Positions 1 through 8,600 of a DNA stretch of 41,186 bases are shown piece after piece. Origin of the DNA: Streptomyces montanisoli (lineage in GTDB: Bacteria > Actinomycetota > Actinomycetes > Streptomycetales > Streptomycetaceae); the NCBI RefSeq assembly GCF_017813245.1, contig NZ_JAGIQL010000048.1, positions 1 through 41,186 of the forward strand. Direction: 5' to 3'. The translations under genes were made by a program, and so were the position numbers. The notes below the pieces were generated by a model, which was not told where the DNA came from, did not search any database, and saw nothing but the letters and a program-made list of their open reading frames with translations. Numbering within the stretch: the stretch's first letter is position 1; each line of letters starts with the position of its first letter.

Positions 1-95
1 GGCCGGGGGGCGCGCGGCCGGTGGGTGCGCGGCCGCTGGGCGCGGGGCCGCCGCGCGAGCGCGGGGCAGGACATGCCGCCTGCTTCAATGGGCGG

Positions 96-788
96 ATGAC
101 CCGTGCATCCCTGGACAAGAAGCCGCAGGAAGTCGCCACGATGTTCGACGACGTGGCGGCGAAGTACGACGTGACCAACGACGTGCTGTCGCTCGGCCAG
201 ACCCGCCTGTGGCGCAAGGAGGTCGCGAAGGCCGTCGACGCGCGCCCCGCGGAGCGCGTGCTCGACCTCGCGGCCGGCACGGCCACGTCCTCCCAGCCGT
301 TCGCGCGGACCGGCGCGTACGTCGTGCCCTGCGACTTCTCCCTCGGCATGCTGCGCGAGGGCAAGCGGCGCTACGCCTGGATGCCGTTCACGGCGGGCGA
401 CGCCACGCGCCTGCCCTTCGCCGACGAGGTCTTCGACGCGGTGACGATCTCGTTCGGGCTGCGCAACGTCGAGGACTCGGAGCAGGCGCTGCGCGAGCTG
501 CGCCGGGTCACGAAGCCGGGCGGGCGCATCGTGGTCTGCGAGTTCTCCGACCCGGTGTTCGGCCCGTTCCGCACGGTCTACCAGGAGTACCTGATGCGCG
601 CGCTGCCGCCGGTGGCACGCGCCGTCTCGTCCAACCCGGACGCGTACGTCTACCTCGCCGAGTCGATCCGCGCCTGGCCCAACCAGCGGGGCCTCGCGGC
701 TCGGATGAAGCGGTGCGGCTGGTCGCGGGTCGCGTGGCGGAACCTGACGGGCGGCGTGGTCGCACTGCACAGGGCGGTACGGGAGTAG
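96..788 (+). CDS. menG: Demethylmenaquinone methyltransferase (MenG/UbiE family)
   Basis: SAM-dependent C-methyltransferase that converts demethylmenaquinone to menaquinone, the last methylation step of the respiratory quinone pathway. The 230-residue product is normal length. Motif I is [12 protein letters not shown] at about residues 55-66, an acidic residue follows at D80, GDATRLPF lies at 101-108 and the UbiE-type GLRNV at 121-125, then KPGG and CEFS further on. I chose the ATG at 96 because the product then begins [10 protein letters not shown], as family members do; the in-frame codons before it look like G+C-rich leader. It faces the convergent GNAT gene. With the reductase at 1698 and nuo at the right end it makes a quinone/respiration theme. 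Identity follows from motifs; the exact substrate is family knowledge. Confidence 0.93.
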   Translation: MTRASLDKKPQEVATMFDDVAAKYDVTNDVLSLGQTRLWRKEVAKAVDARPAERVLDLAAGTATSSQPFARTGAYVVPCDFSLGMLREGKRRYAWMPFTAGDATRLPFADEVFDAVTISFGLRNVEDSEQALRELRRVTKPGGRIVVCEFSDPVFGPFRTVYQEYLMRALPPVARAVSSNPDAYVYLAESIRAWPNQRGLAARMKRCGWSRVAWRNLTGGVVALHRAVRE

Positions 789-857
789 CCCCGGCCGTGG
801 GCTACGGGAGCAGCCCCCGCTGGGCAGGGCTCTCGCCGGAGCGCCACGCGGGGGTAC

Positions 858-919
858 GGCCGCGGGCGGCACGCGCCCGAACGCGGACGGCCGCGGGCGG
901 CACCCGCCCGAACGCGGAC
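858..919. repeat. Two tandem copies of a 31-bp G+C-rich unit
   Basis: Positions 858-888 and 889-919 match with one mismatch (acgcgccc versus acccgccc), and a partial third copy starts at 920. They lie between the convergent menG and GNAT genes. No coding function is visible. It could be a slippage product in a 3' intergenic region. Confidence 0.75.
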
Positions 920-976
920 GGCCGCGCGCCGCGACCCGCCCCGGCCGAGGGGGCCGAAGCCACGCAACCCGCTCGT

Positions 977-992
977 GCCGGCGCGAGCCGGC
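977..992 (-). terminator. Candidate hairpin downstream of the GNAT gene
   Basis: GCCGGC, a four-base loop, then GCCGGC, located just past the minus-strand stop at 1003. There is no T-tract, as is usual for Streptomyces terminators. Six G/C pairs can occur by chance in sequence this G+C-rich, so support is weak. Confidence 0.3.
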
Positions 993-1002
993 CCCCGCAG
1001 GG

Positions 1003-1611
1003 CTAAAGCGCCAGCTCGTACTGGTGCCCCACGAGCTCCGTGCTCGGCACCGTCTTCGACGCGTACGTGAACGTCTTCGCCAGGCGCATGCCCAGCCGGC
1101 GCGTCACGGCGATCGACCGCTCGTTGCGCGCGTTCACCATCGCCACGACCTGCTCGACGCCCGCCGCGCGCACGCGCTCCAGCGTCGCCCGCGCGGCCGC
1201 CGTCGCGTAGCCGCGGCCCCAGTGGGCGCGCCCGAGGCGCCAGCCGATCTCGATCTCGCCGTACGGCCCGAACGACTCGTGCGGCCACGGCTGCGCGCCC
1301 GTGAAGCCGATCACCTCGCCCTCGGCGTCCACGAGCGTCCACAGGCAGAAGCCGCGCTCCGCGGCGTGGCGGCGCTGGCGGGCCGTGAGCTCCTCGTACA
1401 CGGACAGCTCCTTCGGCCGTCCGCCGTGGAACTCCATGACGTCTGGGTGGGCGAAGACGCGGTGCCACGCGTAGGCGTCCTCGTCGGTCGGGACGCGCAG
1501 TCGCACCGGCGGATACGGCCGGGACGAATCGTGCCGCGGATCGTTCGGCGAATCATTCACGGAGGGTGCCCTTCGAGCCGGCTTGTCGGTACGCCCCCAT
1601 AGACTGCCCAT
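1003..1611 (-). CDS. GNAT-family N-acetyltransferase (RimJ/RimL-like)
   Basis: Predicted acetyl-CoA-dependent N-acetyltransferase of 202 residues. It has the RimJ/RimL/Acetyltransf_3 arrangement: an N-terminal RLRVPTDEDA strand, the substrate region EFHGGRPKEL, a central EIEIGWRLGRAHWGRGYATA acetyl-CoA-binding stretch, and the C-terminal NARNERSIAVTRRLGM helix. The ATG at 1611 has a GAAAGG-type ribosome site about 8 bases upstream and begins MGSLWGR. A GTG at 1635 would add eight residues and is less likely. It is divergent from the reductase gene (GTG at 1698), so the 86-bp gap must hold both promoters. Substrate unknown. From memory, a GNAT gene also sits next to menG and the reductase in S. 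coelicolor. Confidence 0.88.
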   Translation of the reverse strand: MGSLWGRTDKPARRAPSVNDSPNDPRHDSSRPYPPVRLRVPTDEDAYAWHRVFAHPDVMEFHGGRPKELSVYEELTARQRRHAAERGFCLWTLVDAEGEVIGFTGAQPWPHESFGPYGEIEIGWRLGRAHWGRGYATAAARATLERVRAAGVEQVVAMVNARNERSIAVTRRLGMRLAKTFTYASKTVPSTELVGHQYELAL

Positions 1612-1697
1612 GTCCGTTGCCTTTCGATACTCCACCGCGAAACTTCCAGCCGCTGTATCGAGCCGGTATCCGCGCCGACCCTTCGGGAGCCCCCGCC

Positions 1698-2978
1698 GTG
1701 ACCGAGCCCCTCTCCGAGAACACCGCCGACGTCATCGTCGTCGGGGCGGGCCCAGCCGGCTCGACCACGGCGTACTACCTGGCCAAGTCGGGCCTCGACG
1801 TACTGCTCCTGGAGAAGACGGCCTTCCCGCGCGAGAAGGTGTGCGGCGACGGCCTCACGCCCCGCGCGACCAAGCAGCTCGTCTCGATGGGCATCGACAT
1901 CTCCGAGGAGGCCGGCTGGCTGCGCAACAAGGGCCTGCGGATCATCGGCGGCGGCATGCGCCTCGAGCTGGACTGGCCGGATCTCGCCGCCTACCCGGAC
2001 TACGGCCTCGTCCGCAAGCGCGACGACTTCGACGAGCAGCTGGCCCGGCAGGCGCAGAAGGCCGGCGCGCGCATGTACGAGCTGTGCAACGTCGGCGAGC
2101 CGATCACGGACGGCACGGGCCGCATCACGGGCGTCCACGCGAAGCTGGGCGAGGAGAAGCGGCCGGTCACGTTCCACGCGCCGCTGGTGGTCGCCGCCGA
2201 CGGCAACTCGACGCGCCTCTCGGTCGGCATGGGCCTGCACCGGCGCGACGACCGCCCGATGGGCGTCGCGGTCCGTACGTACTTCACCTCGCCGCGCCAC
2301 GACGACGACTACCTGGAGTCGTGGCTGGAGCTGTGGGACAGGCGCGGCGCGCAGGAGCGCCTGCTGCCCGGCTACGGCTGGATCTTCGGCATGGGCGACG
2401 GCACGTCGAACGTGGGCCTCGGCATCCTCGACTCGTCGGCCGCGTTCAACGAGCTGAACTGGCGCGAGGTGCTCAAGGCCTGGTGCGCGTCGATGCCGGA
2501 GGACTGGGGCTACACGCCGGAGAACATGACCAAGCCGATCCGCGGCGCCGCGCTGCCCATGGCGTTCAACCGGCAGCCGCACTACACGCGCGGGCTCCTG
2601 CTGGTGGGCGACGCGGGCGGCATGATCAACCCGTTCAACGGCGAGGGCATCGCGTACGCGATGGAGTCGGGGCAGCTCGCGGCCGACGTGATCGTCCAGG
2701 CGCACGCGCGCGCCACGCCCGCGCTGCGCGAGCGGGCGCTGCAGCGCTACCCGCAGGTGCTCAAGGACACCTACGGCGGCTACTACACGCTGGGGCGCGC
2801 GTTCGTGAAGCTGATCGGCAACCCGACGATCATGAAGCTGGCGGCGCAGCGCGGACTGACGCACCCGCTGCTGATGAAGTTCACGCTGAAGCTCCTCGCC
2901 AACCTGACGGACCCGACGGGCGGCGACGCGATGGACAGGATCATCAACGGTTTGACGAAGGTCGCCCCGAGGGCGTAG
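1698..2978 (+). CDS. Geranylgeranyl reductase family FAD-dependent oxidoreductase (menaquinone side-chain reduction?)
   Basis: A 426-residue flavoprotein. The FAD-binding Rossmann motif VIVVGAGPAGS occupies about residues 12-22, then VLLLEK, the CGDGLTPRA motif typical of geranylgeranyl reductases near 49-57, and the second FAD motif LLVGDAGGMINPFNGEGI near 302-319. GTG at 1698 is chosen because GGGAG lies 8-13 bases upstream and the product begins with a short tail before the FAD motif; upstream in-frame codons overlap the divergent GNAT promoter. In actinobacteria relatives such as mycobacterial MenJ saturate isoprene units of menaquinone. The link to menG here supports that role, but this is inference. 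It could instead act on another polyprenyl substrate. Confidence 0.85.
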   Translation: MTEPLSENTADVIVVGAGPAGSTTAYYLAKSGLDVLLLEKTAFPREKVCGDGLTPRATKQLVSMGIDISEEAGWLRNKGLRIIGGGMRLELDWPDLAAYPDYGLVRKRDDFDEQLARQAQKAGARMYELCNVGEPITDGTGRITGVHAKLGEEKRPVTFHAPLVVAADGNSTRLSVGMGLHRRDDRPMGVAVRTYFTSPRHDDDYLESWLELWDRRGAQERLLPGYGWIFGMGDGTSNVGLGILDSSAAFNELNWREVLKAWCASMPEDWGYTPENMTKPIRGAALPMAFNRQPHYTRGLLLVGDAGGMINPFNGEGIAYAMESGQLAADVIVQAHARATPALRERALQRYPQVLKDTYGGYYTLGRAFVKLIGNPTIMKLAAQRGLTHPLLMKFTLKLLANLTDPTGGDAMDRIINGLTKVAPRA

Positions 2979-3023
2979 CTGAAAGAAGCGGCTTTTCCAC
3001 CTCTCACCATCACGGGAGCAGCG

Positions 3024-3842
3024 ATGACGGACACGCCGGACGGCACGCCCAAGCGGCAGATCGACACCTCGCGGGCCAGTTCGGCGCGTCTGTACGACCT
3101 GTACGTGGGCGGCAAGGACCACTACGGCGTCGACAAGGACGCCGGCACGCGCCTGACGGAGGTCTTCGGCGCGCCGGGCGCGATCCAGCGCATCGGCACG
3201 GGCGCGCGGCTCTTCCACGACCGCGCGGTCCGGTACGCGGCGCGCGAGCTGGGCATGGACCAGTACCTGGACGTCGGCGTGGGCGTCCCGAAGAAGCCGA
3301 ACACGCACGAGATCGCCCAGTCGGTCCACCCGGCGTCCCGCGTCGTGTACGTGGACAACGACCCGATCGTGCTGCGCCACGCGGAGGCGCTGCTGCAGAG
3401 CGGCCCCGAGGGCGCGACGGACTACGCGGAGGCCGACCTCCGCGAGCCCGACGAGGTACTCGCGATCGCCCGCAGGACGCTCGACCTGGACCGCCCGGTG
3501 GCGCTGCTGCTCTGCTCGGTCCTCCAGTTCGTACCCGAAGACGAAGAGGCGCGAGCGGCCGTCACGTCATACCTCTCGGCGCTGGCCCCGGGCAGCTGCG
3601 TGATCTTCAGCCACGTGACGGACGACTTCGCGCCGGAGGCCTGGCGCGAGACGGAACGCGTCTACGCCGAGCAGGGCATACCGGCGAACGTCCGCCCGCG
3701 AGCGGCGATCGAGTCCCTCGTCGCGGACCTCGACCTGGTCCCGCCTGGCCTGGTGGAGGTCCACACCTGGCACCCGGACGGCACGGACACGTCGTCGGAC
3801 CACACGCACCTCTACGGCGCGGTGGGCCGCAAGCGCACCTGA
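3024..3842 (+). CDS. SAM-dependent methyltransferase, DUF574 / Methyltransf_19 family
   Basis: A 272-residue protein with the layout of the actinobacterial DUF574 family: an N-terminal IDTSRASSARLYDLYVGGKD box, YLDVGVGVPKKPNTHE at the SAM-binding loop, VVYVDNDPIVLRHA as the acidic motif II, and LLLCSVLQFVPEDEE. GGGAG sits before the ATG at 3024. Streptomyces genomes carry many paralogs, and no substrate is established. The preceding reductase gene stops 45 bp upstream, so read-through is possible. A hairpin follows at 3864. The family call is firm; the biological role is unknown. Confidence 0.85.
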   Translation: MTDTPDGTPKRQIDTSRASSARLYDLYVGGKDHYGVDKDAGTRLTEVFGAPGAIQRIGTGARLFHDRAVRYAARELGMDQYLDVGVGVPKKPNTHEIAQSVHPASRVVYVDNDPIVLRHAEALLQSGPEGATDYAEADLREPDEVLAIARRTLDLDRPVALLLCSVLQFVPEDEEARAAVTSYLSALAPGSCVIFSHVTDDFAPEAWRETERVYAEQGIPANVRPRAAIESLVADLDLVPPGLVEVHTWHPDGTDTSSDHTHLYGAVGRKRT

Positions 3843-3863
3843 CGCCGCCCGCGCGCTCGCGGC

Positions 3864-3902
3864 GCGACGGCGGTCCCGCGACCCACGGGGACCCGCCGTC
3901 GC
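3864..3902 (+). terminator. Candidate intrinsic terminator after the DUF574 gene
   Basis: A left arm at 3864-3877 (GCGACGGCGGTCCC) pairs with 3888-3902, with one bulged base and a 10-base loop. The stem of about 14 pairs starts 22 bases after the stop at 3842. It separates the methyltransferase from hicB. No T-tract. Confidence 0.6.
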
Positions 3903-3961
3903 ACCGGCCGGAACAGCCGCGAGGCCGCCGAGGCGCCCGGCAGACGTGCCAGAATTTGCCC

Positions 3962-4174
3962 ATGACGCACGCACTGCATCTGACTGCCGCGATCACCCAC
4001 GAAGGCGAGTGGTACGTGGCCCGCTGCCTGCAAGTCGAGGTCGCCAGCCAGGGCGAGACCATCGAGGAGGCGCTCTCCAACCTGCGCGAGGCGCTGGAGC
4101 TCTACTTCGAGGACGCCCCCGCCCCCGAGGTCACCGACGTGATCACCGCACCGCTTGAGGTCCGCGTCGCATGA
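3962..4174 (+). CDS. hicB: HicB-type antitoxin
   Basis: A 70-residue protein with the HicB fold signature: an N-terminal strand MTHALHLTAAITHEGEWYVA, CLQVEVASQGETIEEAL as the strand-helix core, and LREALELYFED as the following helix. In this family the antitoxin masks the HicA RNase, and longer forms also bind DNA. This short form has no obvious extra DNA-binding domain. Its stop overlaps the hicA start (ATGA at 4171), the coupling expected for a toxin-antitoxin operon. The order is antitoxin first, unlike the E. coli hicA-hicB order. Pairing with the recognised HicA makes the call firm. Confidence 0.88.
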   Translation: MTHALHLTAAITHEGEWYVARCLQVEVASQGETIEEALSNLREALELYFEDAPAPEVTDVITAPLEVRVA

Positions 4175-4395
4175 GCCCCGCTGTTCCCCATGGCCTGTCC
4201 GGGCCTGACATCGCCAAAGCCCTGGAGCGCGCGGGCTTCGACCACATCTCGACGCGCGGCAGCCACGCCAAGTACCGCGACGGGGACCGCACCGTGATCG
4301 TGCCCCTGCACCGCTCCCTCGCGCCTGGCACTCTGCGCTCGCTCCTCCGCCAGGCCGACTGGACCGTGGACGACCTCACCCAACACCTGAAGTAG
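4171..4395 (+). CDS. hicA: HicA-type mRNA interferase toxin
   Basis: A 74-residue double-stranded-RNA-binding-fold toxin. It has the family pattern of an N-terminal helix (SGPDIAKALERAGFDHIS), the catalytic STRGSHAKYRDG stretch with His at about residue 32, a TVIVPLHRSLAPGTLRSLLR region, and a short final helix. HicA proteins cleave mRNA and tmRNA when free of HicB. The catalytic histidine is present and the frame is intact, so it is probably active. The ATG overlaps the hicB stop by four bases. The proline-rich SPAVPHG start is a little longer than in many homologs. Confidence 0.88.
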   Translation: MSPAVPHGLSGPDIAKALERAGFDHISTRGSHAKYRDGDRTVIVPLHRSLAPGTLRSLLRQADWTVDDLTQHLK

Positions 4396-4420
4396 CCCGC
4401 TCGACCGGCCTGTCCGACAA

Positions 4421-5458
4421 GTGGGGGTGGGTGCGACGCACGTGAGGACGGACCGGCACGAGGGCGAGGCGGCCGTCGCCGCGATACTCGAAGCGGCGGG
4501 CGTCGCCGACCCGGCTGCCGCGCGCATCGCGCCGCTGAGCGGTGGGACGTACAACACGGTCGTACGCGTCTCATTGGCGGACGGCCGCGAGTGGGTCGTC
4601 AAGATCCCTCCGCCGGCGGGGGCACCGGGCATGAGCTACGAGCGTGGTCTGCTCCGCGGCGAAGCGACCTTCTACCGCGCCGCTTCGGCCGTCGGCGTGC
4701 CGGTGCCCGAGGTCGTGCACGCCGTGTTCGATCCCGCCCCGCCCGTGGTCCCGCACTTGGTCATGACCGCTCGCCCCGGGGTGCCGTGGCCCGAGCAGAC
4801 CGCCTCGATGACCCACGACGAGGAACGCCGACTGCGACACGAGGTCGGGCGGGAAGTGGCCCGCCTCCACGACGTCACCGGGCCGGGCTTCGGCTACCCG
4901 GCGCAGCCGCTGGGGCCGCTGTCCGGGACCTGGCGCCAGGCGTTCACGGCGATGACCGACGCCGTCCTGGCGGACGCGGTCCGCTACCGGGCCTGGCTGC
5001 CGGAGACCCCGGACCGCATCGACGCGACCATGGGCGCGGCCTCGGACGTCCTGGACCACGTGGTGCGCCCGGCTTTGGTCCATTTCGACCTGTGGCAGGG
5101 CAACCTGCTGCTCGACGGTGAGCCCGGCTCCCTCGCGCTCGGCGGCATCATCGACGGCGAGCGCATGTTCTGGGGCGATCCCGCCGCGGACTTTGTCTCG
5201 CTCGCCCTGTTCGCCGACATCGAGCACGACACCGACTTCCTGGCCGGTTACGCCGCCGCCGGCGGCCAAGCGGACTTTGGCACCTCCCTCCGACTGCGCG
5301 TTGCCCTGTACCGCTGCTACCTGTACCTGATCATGCTGGTGGAGGCGGTACCCCGCGGGTACACGGCGGAACACGCCGCTTGGACGCGCGAGACCGTGGG
5401 CCCGGAGCTCGAAGCGGCCCTGCGGGATGTGGCGAGGCTGGCCGGCGCGTCGCGGTGA
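4421..5458 (+). CDS. Aminoglycoside-phosphotransferase-like (APH) family kinase
   Basis: About 345 residues with the APH/choline-kinase fold. The nucleotide region is LSGGTYNTVVRVSL with WVVKIPPP supplying the lysine. The catalytic HFDLWQGNLL (H221, D223, N228) is followed by IIDGERMFWGDPAADF with the metal-binding Asp near 244. All core residues are present, so an active small-molecule kinase is plausible; an antibiotic substrate is not established. The start is uncertain: GTGs at 4421, 4426, 4431 and 4442 are possible, and 4442 gives VRTDRHEGE. A diverged, truncated copy of the 3' end of this gene recurs at 18196-18337, with all the Rhs genes in between. Confidence 0.82.
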   Translation: MGVGATHVRTDRHEGEAAVAAILEAAGVADPAAARIAPLSGGTYNTVVRVSLADGREWVVKIPPPAGAPGMSYERGLLRGEATFYRAASAVGVPVPEVVHAVFDPAPPVVPHLVMTARPGVPWPEQTASMTHDEERRLRHEVGREVARLHDVTGPGFGYPAQPLGPLSGTWRQAFTAMTDAVLADAVRYRAWLPETPDRIDATMGAASDVLDHVVRPALVHFDLWQGNLLLDGEPGSLALGGIIDGERMFWGDPAADFVSLALFADIEHDTDFLAGYAAAGGQADFGTSLRLRVALYRCYLYLIMLVEAVPRGYTAEHAAWTRETVGPELEAALRDVARLAGASR

Positions 5459-5685
5459 CCCGGCACGCGTCCGACATCCGGTCACGTCATGTTCACACAT
5501 GCGAAAAATGTGTCGAGAATATGGCGAGAACTTTCCGCTCTTGCCTGGTCCGTGACGGAAGACGAGGGTGAACTTGTCGTTCCGTTTGCATCGCCTTGCC
5601 ACGCCTTACGCCATGATCGATGTCGCGATCGTGGACATGTAAACGAATGGTGTCTGCACGTACATAGGCCCGGGGGGGGGGGCAC
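5459..5685. other. Gene-free leader upstream of the LamG-Rhs operon
   Basis: This 227-bp stretch is clearly AT-richer than its neighbours and probably contains the promoter. An inverted repeat ACACAT-7-ATGTGT lies at 5495-5513 and could be an operator. I could not settle on a convincing -35/-10 pair. It ends in an 11-G run right before the start codon. Confidence 0.5.
5672..5682 (+). promoter_or_regulatory. Eleven-G homopolymer acting as the Shine-Dalgarno region
   Basis: Eleven consecutive G residues at 5672-5682 end three bases (CAC) before the ATG at 5686. The run can pair with the C-rich anti-Shine-Dalgarno end of 16S rRNA in several registers. Such a tract is prone to slipped-strand changes and to sequencing length error. 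Confidence 0.6.
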
Positions 5686-8600
5686 ATGTTGGGCAGGAAC
5701 AAGACGGGCAGACGCATGCCTGCTGGGCGGGCATGGCTGGTCGCCGCGGTGCTCGCGGTGCAACCGGCTCTCGGCGCGGGTGCCTGGGCCGCCGTAGCGC
5801 AGCCCTCGGCCGCGACCGCCCGCTCCGCCGCGGACAGCGCCGGCCAGGACCTGTCGCCGGAGGCCCAGGCCTCGGCAAAGGCGGCCGAGACCGGGGCGCC
5901 CGTGGACGTCCCTGCCGACACCACGCCCACCCAGACGGTGTCCGCCCAGCCGGACGGCACGTTCGTGCTCAACACCGCTGTGGTGCCGGAGCGTGCCAAG
6001 GTCGGGTCCGACTGGGTGCCCATCGACACGACACTGCAGTCCGCACCCGGCGGCACGATCAGCCCCAAGGCGGCGACCTCGAAGATCACCTTCTCCGGCG
6101 GTGGATCGTCCGCTCCGCTGGCGACGATCTCCCGCGATGGTGTCTCCTACAGCATCAAGTCGCCCTGGACGCTGCCCGCTCCGACGCTGTCCGGCGCGGA
6201 CGCCACATACGCGTCGGTCCTCCCGGACGTGGACCTCGTGGTGACGGCGCTGCCTGACGGGTTCAGCGAGAACCTCGTGGTCAAGACGCGCCAGGCCGCA
6301 CTCGACCCCGACCTCGCCACGGTGCGCTTCCCCGTGGAGACCAGCGGCGTGACCCTGACCTCGCAGACCGACGGTGGGGTGGCCCTGGTCGATGGCTCCG
6401 GCCGCCCGCAGTTCACCACGGGCACCGCGTTGATGTGGGACTCCACGCCCGCGTCCACCACCGATCCCGCTGCCACCCCGGATACCGCGAGCCGCAGTAC
6501 CGCGTCCGGTGAAGCGGCCGCCGCACAAACCGCCGCTACGTCCGCCGACACGACCCCGGCGGATGCAGCGGACGGCCCCGGGCCGGGCGCCAAAACGGCC
6601 GTCATGGGGGTCTCCGCGACAGGCGACACGCTGTCCGTCTCGCCCGACCGGTCGTTCCTGAGCGATCCCACCACGACGTACCCGGTCGTCCTCGACCCGC
6701 AGACGACCAGTTCGTCGCTCGCGGGCTGGACGGCCCTGTGGTCGGGCCAGCCGTCGACGTCCTTCTGGAAGACCAAGCACACTCTCGGTTCCGGCTACGA
6801 CTCGTGGGCCGACAGCAAGGTCGTCCGCTCCCTCTACCAGTTCGACACCCACAGCCTCAGCGGAAAGAAGATCCTTTCGGCCACATTCACCGCGTTGGAG
6901 GTATGGGCGGCGAACTGCACCAAGCAGCCTGTCGAGTTGTGGCACACCGGTGGCATTTCGTCCGCGTCCACGTGGAAGAGGCAGCCGTCCTGGATGTCGA
7001 GGATCGACACCGTCTCCGCGGCCAAGGGCTATTCATCCTCCTGCCCGGGCGGCAACGTCTCCTTCGACGCGACGAGTGCCGTCGCGTACGGAGCTGCCCG
7101 CTCCGGCGCCACGACCACGGTGGGTCTTCGGGCCAGCAGCGAGTCGAACGACCTCGAGTGGAAGCAGTTCGCCTCTCCGGCGACCAAGAAGCCGACGCTC
7201 TCCGTCACCTTCGTGTCCAAGCCGAGCACGCCCACCTCCCTCAAGCTCTCCTCCCCGAACCTCGCGTGCGGCAAGAGTTCGAGCGTGGCCGTCAACATCC
7301 GCACGCTCACACCGACACTGAGCGCGTCCCCCAAGTCGGCCGACGGCTCCCAGTCGAAGCTGCGCCCCAACTTCCAGCTCTACCGGTACGACCCGGACAT
7401 CCCTGATCCGCTGGTCGCCTCCGGCAGCCCGTCCTCCTGGACGACGTCCGGCAAGGCCGGAACCTGGAAGACGCCGACGCTCCAGAACGGGCAGACCTAC
7501 TGGTTCAAGGCCAGGACGGAGTACCAGTACTCGTTCGACGGCAAGAGTGCGTCGATGTACTCGGGTTGGACGACGATCGGTGCCTGTGCCTTCCACGTCG
7601 ACACCAGCAGGCCCGCGCCACCCACCGTCACCTCGACCGCGTACCCGGAGTGCGCGACCGCCGACGACCCCGACTCCTGCTCGGCCTCCGGCGGCGTAGG
7701 GGCGCCCGCCACCTTCACGCTCGACGCGGGCGCTTCCGACGTGGTCAAGTACATCTACACGCTCAACCAGGGGCGGCAGGTCACGAAGTCGTTTTCGTCA
7801 CCCACGTCGAGTCTCGCCCTGAACCTCGCGCCTGACGTGCGCGGACTCAACGCGCTGACCGTGCAGACGGCCGACGCGGCGGGCAACGTGTCCGCGAGCT
7901 ACACGTACTTCTTCAAGGTCGGTGCCGGCGCGCCGCCGGTCGATGCGTGGGCCTTCGACGAGGGGAGTGGTGGTTCGGCGGCGGACAGTGCCGGCTCCCA
8001 CCCGGCCACGCTTTCGGCGTCCGGAGCGTCGTGGTCGAAGCTCGCCAGGTCCGGCGGGGCCCTTGCCGTCGACGGCAGCAGCGGGTACGCCGCGGTCAGT
8101 GGCACCGGACTCGACACCACGAAGTCCTTCAGCATCTCCGGCTGGGCACGCCTCACCGACCTCTCCCACAACGCGGTGATCGCCGCGCAGGCCGGTGCGC
8201 ACGGCTCGTCGTTCGCCCTGTACTACTCCACGGCGTACAAGGCGTGGATCTTCAACCGGTACACGTCCGACTCCACCACGCCGACCATTGTGCGATCCGT
8301 CTCCACGGCGACGCCGGCCATGGGCGTATGGACCCACCTGCTCGGCGTGTACGACGCGCAGGCCGAGACGATCCAGCTGTACGTGAACGGCGTTCCGCAG
8401 GGCGACCCGGTCTCCTTCACCACACCGTGGAAGGCCACGGGCGGGCTCCAGATCGGGCGCGGCCAGTACGGCGGGTCGTTCACCGACTACTTCACGGGCC
8501 AGATCGACGACGTCCGCTTGTGGAACCGCATCATGTCGTCGGACGAAGTCGCTGACCTCCAGGACATGACGGACGCCCAGGGCGACGCCCGTCCGACCCT

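Noticed and set aside
3864..3902. Regulatory hairpin or small RNA between the methyltransferase and hicB.
   Set aside because: Position immediately after a stop and stem-loop form favour a simple terminator; no promoter is evident.
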